From contig NZ_CP135921.1 in the NCBI RefSeq assembly GCF_032397745.1, positions 5,878,501 through 5,942,500 on the forward strand: 64,000 nt of DNA, given 5' to 3'. Position 1 is the first letter of the stretch, and each line of letters begins with the position of its first letter. The stretch comes from Bradyrhizobium prioriisuperbiae. GTDB lineage: Bacteria > Pseudomonadota > Alphaproteobacteria > Rhizobiales > Xanthobacteraceae. The translations under genes and the position numbers were made by a program. Below, one piece after another: positions 50,020 to 64,000 of the stretch. The notes below the pieces were generated by a model that worked only from the letters and a program-made list of their open reading frames with translations, did not search any database and had not been told where the DNA came from.

Positions 50020-50796
50020 ATGGCAGGCAGGCTTGCGAACAAGGTGGCGTTGATTACCGGCGGCAACAGCGGCATCGGGCTGGCCACCGCGCGGGTGTTC
50101 GTGGCGGAGGGGGCGCGGGTCGCGATCACCGGGCGCAACCAGGAAACGCTCGATCAGGCGGCGAAGGAACTCGGCGACAAGGTGCTGGCGATCACAGCCG
50201 ACACCACGAATGTCGAAGACCTGGAGCGCGCCGTTGCCGCCACGGTGAAAGCATTCGGCAAGATCGACACGTTGTTCGCCAATGCCGGCATCGGCGGCGC
50301 CACGCCGCTCGGCGGCACCACGCTCAAGGCGTTCGAGGATGTCATCAGGACCAACCTGACCGCGGTGTTCTTCACCGTCCAGGCGGCGGCGCCGCATCTC
50401 AACGACAACGCGTCGGTCATTCTCAATGGGTCGGTCCATACCGCGCTCGGCATGCCCGGCTATTCGGCTTATGCCGCGACCAAGGCGGGTGTCACCGGCA
50501 TGTCCCGCGTGCTGGCGTCTGAGCTCGCCCCTCGCGGCATTCGCGTCAATGTGGTGGCGCCAGGCGGCACCAAAACCCCGATCTGGAAAGGTGCGGCCCC
50601 CACGCCCGAAGCGTTCAATGCATTGGAACAGCGGATCGCCCACAGCACGCCGCTTGGCCGCATGGGCGAAGCCGATGACATCGCCAAGACAGTCCTGTTC
50701 CTGGCCTCCGACGATGCCCGCCATGTCAATGCGACGGAAATCTTCGTCGATGGCGGCACGATCGGTGCACGGATGGGGGCGGCGCTCTACCGTTGA
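50020..50796 (+). CDS. SDR family oxidoreductase
   Basis: 258 residues. SDR motifs are GGNSGIGLATAR near residue 14, FANAGIGGATPLGG near 88, active-site Ser in ILNGSVHTALGMPGYSAY, and Tyr/Lys in YAATKAGVTG near 153. ITGRNQETL after strand 2 favours NADP(H). C-terminal FVDGGTIGARMG. Probably an aldehyde/quinone/ketone reductase under the divergent HxlR regulator; substrate unknown. Confidence 0.9.
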   Translation: MAGRLANKVALITGGNSGIGLATARVFVAEGARVAITGRNQETLDQAAKELGDKVLAITADTTNVEDLERAVAATVKAFGKIDTLFANAGIGGATPLGGTTLKAFEDVIRTNLTAVFFTVQAAAPHLNDNASVILNGSVHTALGMPGYSAYAATKAGVTGMSRVLASELAPRGIRVNVVAPGGTKTPIWKGAAPTPEAFNALEQRIAHSTPLGRMGEADDIAKTVLFLASDDARHVNATEIFVDGGTIGARMGAALYR

Positions 50797-51615
50797 CGTC
50801 GACTTATGAGGATTGTTGCGGCGGGCCCTTCGCTCACCGCAGCTTGTCCGGATTGCGTTCCAATCAAAGTGCGGCTATCCGACCGCCGTCGCGCGCGCAA
50901 CTGACCGCGAGAACACCGGCTCCGGCAGCCATGGGCCGGAACCTCCTGCGCTCGAGACGAGCGAGGAGGGCCGGATGTGACGGGGTCCGCAAATTTTGGT
51001 CGCGAATTTAAGGCCGATTCGGCCATTTCTCGGACAGGTTGCTGGAACCGGGAGGGAGAGGCCGGCCTATGCAAATTCCGGGCAACAAGGCGCTAAAAGG
51101 CCTTGGCAAGCCGGCGAAGAATCGTTAAAGAACCCCTTCCGGGCGTGCTGGCCTTTGCTGGCACGTTCGTGCGCGCTTTCCGAAAACCCAAGCTGTTAGG
51201 AGACCATTCCTCTCTGGACGTCCGCATGGAACGCTCAAAGATGGAAAGGGAGCCCACAACTGCTTGATGTTCAAGGATTTCGCGTGGGGCTGGTCTGAAA
51301 AGATCGGCTCATCCTGTCCAAGACTGCGGGTGTCAGCTGAAGGCCTTATAGGCCATTGGCCGACTTAATCTCCCGCATAGACGGGTGAAGACCGGATTTC
51401 GCATGTGGCCGTGGATGCGGTGCGCAGTGGATCGGGTTCGAACCTCGACACCTTGTGCCGGCTTCCGGTGCAAGAGGGCAGGCTACTGAAATGTCGTCCT
51501 GCCGGACGTGTCCTGACTGCGAGGTGACTCGTTGATTTGGGATCGAGGGTAGGGCGGCGGGTGCAACCCGGCGGTCCTGCCTCGTGCAAAGACCGCCAAC
51601 CGGAGAGAGCTTGCT
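50797..51615 (+). other. rplJ upstream region and probable L10 leader
   Basis: 819 bp with no supported gene; short frames lack motifs. The last 260 nt before rplJ are rich in stems: CTTGTGCCGG/CCGGTGCAAG at 51452-51474, GGCAGG/CCTGCC at 51477-51503, and GGAC/GTCC at 51504-51513. In many bacteria L10(L12)4 represses rplJL by binding such a leader, so this is a reasonable site, but I did not match the Rfam L10 model. A weak possible promoter is TTGGCA-N17-TAAAGA at 51103-51131, 485 nt before the start. Confidence 0.45.
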
Positions 51616-52134
51616 GTGGAACGAGCGGCAAAAAAAGAGGCGGTCGACGCGCTGAACGAGGTCTTTAAGGCCACCGGCGTTGCGGTCGTTGCTCATTATT
51701 CCGGCCTCACCGTGGCCCAGATGCAGAAGCTGCGTTCGCAGATGAAGCAGGCTGGGGCGTCGGTGAAGGTCTCGAAGAACCGTCTCGCCAAAATCGCTCT
51801 TGAAGGCACCGACGTTGTGGCCATCGGCTCCCTGCTAAAGGGGCCGACAGTGATCGCTACTTCCAACGATCCGGTCGCGGCGCCGAAGGTTGCCGTCGAA
51901 TTCGCCAAGACGAACGAACAGTTCGTCATTCTCGGCGGTTCGATGGGTAAAACCGTCCTGAATGTCGACAGCGTGAAGGCTCTTGCCGCGCTGCCGTCTC
52001 TGGATGAACTGCGCGCGAAGATCCTCGGCCTCCTTGTGGCGCCGGCGACCAAGATCGCTCAGCTCACCACCGCACCGGCGGCGAAGCTCGCCCGCGTGGT
52101 TCAGGCATATGCCTCAAAGAACGAAGCGGCGTAG
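51616..52134 (+). CDS. rplJ: 50S ribosomal protein L10
   Basis: 172 residues with a GTG start behind [48 protein letters not shown] and the [13 protein letters not shown] segment are the L10 signatures. It anchors the L7/L12 dimers on the ribosome stalk. Followed 53 nt later by rplL. Confidence 0.96.
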   Translation: MERAAKKEAVDALNEVFKATGVAVVAHYSGLTVAQMQKLRSQMKQAGASVKVSKNRLAKIALEGTDVVAIGSLLKGPTVIATSNDPVAAPKVAVEFAKTNEQFVILGGSMGKTVLNVDSVKALAALPSLDELRAKILGLLVAPATKIAQLTTAPAAKLARVVQAYASKNEAA

Positions 52135-52187
52135 GCCCTTCGCAAATCCAACCTGGTTCGAACTGATACGCTGAAGGAAATACATCA

Positions 52188-52559
<372 letters not shown>

Positions 52560-52567
52560 GTCGATTT

Positions 52568-52594
52568 GGGCCGGTTCCTTATTGGAACCGGCCC
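52568..52594 (+). terminator. attenuator-like hairpin between rplL and rpoB
   Basis: GGGCCGGTTCC and GGAACCGGCCC form a perfect 11-bp stem with loop TTATT, 8 nt after the rplL stop. It lacks a strong T-tract, so partial read-through into rpoB is likely, like the rplL-rpoB attenuator of E. coli. Confidence 0.75.
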
Positions 52595-52925
52595 GCTTCT
52601 TCGAAATCTGCAGCATTTCAAGATGTTGGGTCTGGAACTGCTGCGAAAGCCGCCCATATAGGGGCGGAGGCACGAAAATGCGGTCCGCCCTCGGGAATCA
52701 GATAGATCTCGATGCCGGACAGCGGGAGACGAACCGATTTCGGGCTTTTGCAGTCCGTAACGACAGGATTCAGACGGGCAGAGCGTGGCAGCGCTCCGCA
52801 CGTCGTTTTGCGTTCTGAGATTCAGGTCCGCTGGAATTCGGAACGAGTGGGATTTTAACCCGAAGCGCGATGCCAGTTTCGCTTTGGAAGGTCCGCCCCG
52901 GCAGGCGGCGAAATGAGAGGCCACG
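52595..52925 (+). other. rpoB leader region
   Basis: 331 bp between the rplL hairpin and rpoB. No gene is supported. It contains a small hairpin CCGCCC/GGGCGG (52650-52667). The end (GGCGGCGAAATGAGAGGCCACG) leads into rpoB; the ribosome site is GAGAGG. It may also hold an additional rpoB promoter. Confidence 0.45.
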
Positions 52926-57044
<4,119 letters not shown>

Positions 57045-57051
57045 AGCATTC

Positions 57052-57075
57052 GCCCCTTCCGTGCGCGGAAGGGGC
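57052..57075 (+). other. intercistronic hairpin rpoB-rpoC
   Basis: GCCCCTTCCG and CGGAAGGGGC form a perfect 10-bp stem with loop TGCG, 7 nt after the rpoB stop. Without a T-tract it may mark an RNase processing site or stabilise the upstream mRNA end rather than stop transcription. Confidence 0.7.
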
Positions 57076-57189
57076 TCCCGGACGGGTTCGCGAACGCGGA
57101 CCCGTTTGCGGCCTTCCCCGTAAGCGGGGCGAGAAGCGAAATTCGGAAAACGACCCGCGGGCCGAGGCTCTACGGTCGAGGAGAAGACG

Positions 57190-61398
<4,209 letters not shown>

Positions 61399-61420
61399 GC
61401 CAGGGTTGTAAAACCTCACG

Positions 61421-61447
61421 AAAAGGCCGGCGCAAGCCGGCCTTTTT
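61421..61447 (+). terminator. rho-independent terminator after rpoC
   Basis: AAAAGGCCGGC and GCCGGCCTTTTT pair over 11 bp with a GCAA tetraloop and end in a T-run, 22 nt past the rpoC stop. It closes the rplJL-rpoBC unit. Confidence 0.93.
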
Positions 61448-61597
61448 GCGGTTTTTACCCCTTACGGCCGTGAAAACTCCTTTTGTTCATCTTCCTTTCA
61501 TATGAAAAAGTGCTTTGTTTGAGGCAACTTAGACTGGGCTTAAACCGGTTGGGGCGAACTTTGCCGCCGCCGCAGTCGGCGGGATAACAGGAACACT

Positions 61598-63652
61598 ATG
61601 CTCGATCTTGCAATCGTTGGGGGCGGGCCGGGCGGCCTGATGAGCGCCTGGTATCTCAAGAAGAAACTGGGAAGCCTCTGCCGCATCACCATCTATGAAG
61701 CCACCGACCGGGTCGGCGGCAAGGTTCTCACGCGCAAATTCGACAGCGCGCCGGCGATGTATGAGGCCGGCGTCGCCGAGATTTATGACTACTCCATGAC
61801 GGGCCCCGACCCGCTGCGCGAACTGATTCAGCACTTCGGCCTGCAGACCATCCCGATGGACGCTGAACAGGTGATGCTCGATGGCGAGCTGCTGGAGGAT
61901 GTTCTGGGCATGCGCCGCAAGTACGGTGCCAAGACCGCGGACGCAATCGAGGCCTTCCGCAAGCTGTGCGCCAACGAGATTTCACCGGCGGAATACTATG
62001 AGGGCGTCGGCGCGCACGACAACGAGCATCCGTGGGCCTTCATGACTGCTGAGGAACTGCTCGACCGCGAGGTGAAGGACCCGGTCGCCAAGCGTTTCTT
62101 CAAGGTGATGGCGCGCTCCGATATCGCGACTGAGAGCCACAACACCAATGGCCTGAATGCGCTCAAGAACTTCGTGATGGATGTAGAGGGTTATATCGGC
62201 CTTTACTCGATCCAGAACGGCAACGAACAGCTGATCTCCTGCCTGGAGTCGGAGATTGACGCCGAGATCAAGCTCAATCACCGCGTACTGAGGGTCGGCA
62301 AGACCGAGGCGGGGCGCTATCAGCTGAACATGCTGAACGGCAAGCATCCGGTGGTCGAGGATTTCGACCTGGTGCTGATGTGCCTGCCGCACAACTGGTT
62401 GACCACCGTGAACTGGGGCGGCGAGAAGCTGCGGCAGTCGATGGTGAAGCACGTCGCCTATTTCGATCGTCCGGCGCACTATCTGCGGGTGTCGGTGCTG
62501 TTCGACAGCCCGTTCTGGGGCGACAAGATCCCGGGCGCTTGGTTCATGTCGGAGGCGTTCGGCGGCTGCTGCGTCTATGTCGAGGGCGCGCGCCACGATG
62601 TCGGCCGGCACGGTGTGCTGAACTGGCTGATCGCGGGCTCCGACGCGCTGGCCTATGTCGGCCTGCGCGATGAGCAACTGATCGATGTCGCACTGAAGAC
62701 GCTGCCGGCGTCGCTGGGCGATGCTCGCGCGCATTTTGTCGAGGGCAAGATCCACCGCTGGCTGTCGTCGGTGAATGCTATTCCGGGCGGCCTGCCGGCA
62801 CGGGACGTCATCACCAATCACCGGCCCGAGCCGGTCGAGCATCCAGGGCTGGTCGTGGTCGGCGACTATCTCTTCGATTCCACCCTGAACGGCTTGCTTG
62901 ATTCGTCCGATGCGGCGACCGACATCATCCTGACGCAGATGATGAAGCTGCGGAATGCCCGCGGTGAGGGGGGGCACCAGGCTTCGGACAAGATCGACCG
63001 CGCCTATTTCGAGAATTATCGCGGGGTCGGGCCCTACCACGAGGTCTGGAGCCGATTCACCGATCCATCATATCTGACCGATCTGATCCGGATCGTGTGG
63101 GGCCGGGCGAGGGGCTACAAACTCCTGATCGCGGGCTCGGCCAGCGGCGAGCTGGTGGGTGCGCTGCGCGAGCGCGGCATCGACGCCTGGGGCATCGAGA
63201 ACAATCGCGCCATTCACGCCAAGACGCCGAAAGCGCTGCGCAAGTACAACAAGCTCGGGTCCATCACCGATCTGCCGTTCCGCAACGGCCAGTTCGACTT
63301 CGTGTTCGAAACCAGCCTGTGCCACGTTTCGGAAAAACAGGTGGCGAAGGCGGTCCGCGAACTCAATCGTGTCATGAAGACGGGCCTGGTATTCGCCTCC
63401 GTCACCAGCGACATGCCGCCGGCGCTGATCGACCAGTACGACCTGCTGCGGGGTGTCAAGAAACTGGGCACCTGGTGGGAGTGGTCGGAACTGTTCTTTG
63501 GCAACGGCTTCGATCTGTCGATGAACCGGCGCGATACCATCGACGCCGTGTGGGCCGCGACCCTGGCCGCGGGCAAGGGACCGGGCAACTGGTACATCGA
63601 CGCCGACAGCCTGCGCTATTCGTTCTTTGACAAGGTCGCCGCGGACGATTAA
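61598..63652 (+). CDS. flavin amine-oxidase-like protein fused to a SAM-dependent methyltransferase domain
   Basis: 684 residues in two parts. Residues 1 to about 465 are an FAD-dependent oxidoreductase: dinucleotide motif DLAIVGGGPGGLMSAWYL at 3-20, then IYEATDRVGGKVLTRKF, the later MYEAGVAEIYDY, and the C-terminal FAD segment VVVGDYLFDSTLNGLLDSS near 423. Residues about 500-600 are a class I methyltransferase: glycine loop LLIAGSASGELVGALRERGI, acidic AWGIENNRAI and SITDLPFRNGQFDFVFETSL. No signal peptide. The N-terminal motifs resemble monoamine oxidase/phytoene desaturase-type proteins. The start has a clear upstream GGATAACAGGAACACT. I do not know the reaction; the fusion suggests oxidation and methylation of one small molecule. 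Followed by a probable ABC exporter. Confidence 0.8.
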   Translation: MLDLAIVGGGPGGLMSAWYLKKKLGSLCRITIYEATDRVGGKVLTRKFDSAPAMYEAGVAEIYDYSMTGPDPLRELIQHFGLQTIPMDAEQVMLDGELLEDVLGMRRKYGAKTADAIEAFRKLCANEISPAEYYEGVGAHDNEHPWAFMTAEELLDREVKDPVAKRFFKVMARSDIATESHNTNGLNALKNFVMDVEGYIGLYSIQNGNEQLISCLESEIDAEIKLNHRVLRVGKTEAGRYQLNMLNGKHPVVEDFDLVLMCLPHNWLTTVNWGGEKLRQSMVKHVAYFDRPAHYLRVSVLFDSPFWGDKIPGAWFMSEAFGGCCVYVEGARHDVGRHGVLNWLIAGSDALAYVGLRDEQLIDVALKTLPASLGDARAHFVEGKIHRWLSSVNAIPGGLPARDVITNHRPEPVEHPGLVVVGDYLFDSTLNGLLDSSDAATDIILTQMMKLRNARGEGGHQASDKIDRAYFENYRGVGPYHEVWSRFTDPSYLTDLIRIVWGRARGYKLLIAGSASGELVGALRERGIDAWGIENNRAIHAKTPKALRKYNKLGSITDLPFRNGQFDFVFETSLCHVSEKQVAKAVRELNRVMKTGLVFASVTSDMPPALIDQYDLLRGVKKLGTWWEWSELFFGNGFDLSMNRRDTIDAVWAATLAAGKGPGNWYIDADSLRYSFFDKVAADD

Positions 63653-63734
63653 TCGCATCATTGGATGCGACGCCGCTGCGGCGGTGCGCATTGATTTTGC
63701 GGATATGTGTGCCGCGCAGCGGTGATCGGGGTCC

Positions 63735-64000
63735 ATGGTAGTGAAGCCGGCGTCCGATGAAGACCCCGCCTCGGGACGCGATCCCGGTGCGGTGCCGGCT
63801 GATGACAAGCAGGCGGCTGTGGCTGCCGTCGGCGCAAAGCCCGAGGACACAGCCGCTTCTCCGCTCCCGCCACCGTCGCCCGTCATCGATGACGACGATG
63901 ACGACGAGGATCTAATTGCCTTTACCGCGCGCGAGGCGGCAGGCGCCTTTGCCACGCTCTACAGCTTCACCCGGCCTTTCCTGCGCAACTACCGCAAAGG
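63735..64000 (+). CDS. probable ABC transporter (permease-ATPase), N-terminal part; 3' end outside window
   Basis: The first 88 complete codons from the ATG at 63735 are open to the window edge. Residues about 1-55 are a flexible acidic leader, Pro/Ala-rich and ending in a run of Asp/Glu (DDDDDDEDL). Then AFATLYSFTRPFLRNYRKG looks like the start of the first membrane segment region of a fused ABC exporter (ABC_membrane type), where such an FTRPFLRNYR segment precedes helix 1. This family call rests on a short segment only. It begins 82 nt after the fusion oxidoreductase gene, so it may export its product. Confidence 0.5.
   Translation, partial: MVVKPASDEDPASGRDPGAVPADDKQAAVAAVGAKPEDTAASPLPPPSPVIDDDDDDEDLIAFTAREAAGAFATLYSFTRPFLRNYRK

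Overview
The window is 64 kb of GC-rich chromosomal DNA from an alphaproteobacterium, most likely of the order Hyphomicrobiales, family Nitrobacteraceae (Bradyrhizobium, Rhodopseudomonas, Afipia, Nitrobacter and relatives). This rests on the Omp2b/RopA-type porin (18705-20201), the tuf - tRNA-Trp - secE - nusG - rplKA - rplJL - rpoBC order, the GT41/TPR glycosyltransferase, and the palindromic repeats with GAGCATGATC arms. The genus call is inference from sequence character, not from a search.

Layout. 1-4618: a catabolic operon on +, with a carboxymuconolactone-decarboxylase-like protein (cut by the window edge), TctB and TctA membrane subunits of a tripartite tricarboxylate transporter, an acyl-CoA dehydrogenase and a class III CoA-transferase. 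It reads as uptake, CoA activation and oxidation of an unknown carboxylate. 5247-7367: an alpha/beta hydrolase divergent from a LysR regulator that carries a one-base frameshift. 7463-12976 (minus): a complete dipeptide/oligopeptide ABC transporter, with hairpins between the binding-protein gene and the permeases. 13327-14526: a class III adenylate cyclase. 14754-17066 (minus): a type IA topoisomerase with a DUF5710 tail. 17911-18004: tRNA-Ser(GCT). 18705-20201: the major porin.

20325-29259 is mostly housekeeping: a TPR O-GlcNAc-transferase-like protein, an alpha/beta hydrolase, a soluble lytic transglycosylase, dapA, mscL, smpB, a PrxQ-like peroxiredoxin and a DUF2066 protein. An IS1634-family insertion sequence (about 29336-31230) follows, then an amidase, a TetR regulator and a five-gene + operon (33899-38636): ACAD10/11-type acyl-CoA dehydrogenase, APH-type kinase, SDR, histidine phosphatase, SDR. 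The kinase/dehydrogenase pair resembles the 4-hydroxyacyl-CoA routes of LvaA/LvaC and mammalian ACAD10/11 and is one of the two most interesting systems here.

38694-45800 holds a DUF2867 protein, a beta-lactamase-fold serine hydrolase, tuf, a chemoreceptor and an HWE-type sensor kinase. 45977-61398 is the transcription/translation block: tRNA-Trp, secE, nusG, rplK, rplA, then a 3.2-kb interruption (2-hydroxyacid dehydrogenase, HxlR regulator, SDR), then rplJ, rplL, rpoB and rpoC. Hairpins follow tuf, rplA, rplL, rpoB and rpoC. Downstream lies a flavin amine-oxidase-like protein fused to a SAM-methyltransferase domain (61598-63652), then the start of a probable ABC exporter cut by the window edge. 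That fusion has no function I can name and is the other main candidate for undescribed biology.

No CRISPR array, prophage, rRNA operon or replication origin was seen.
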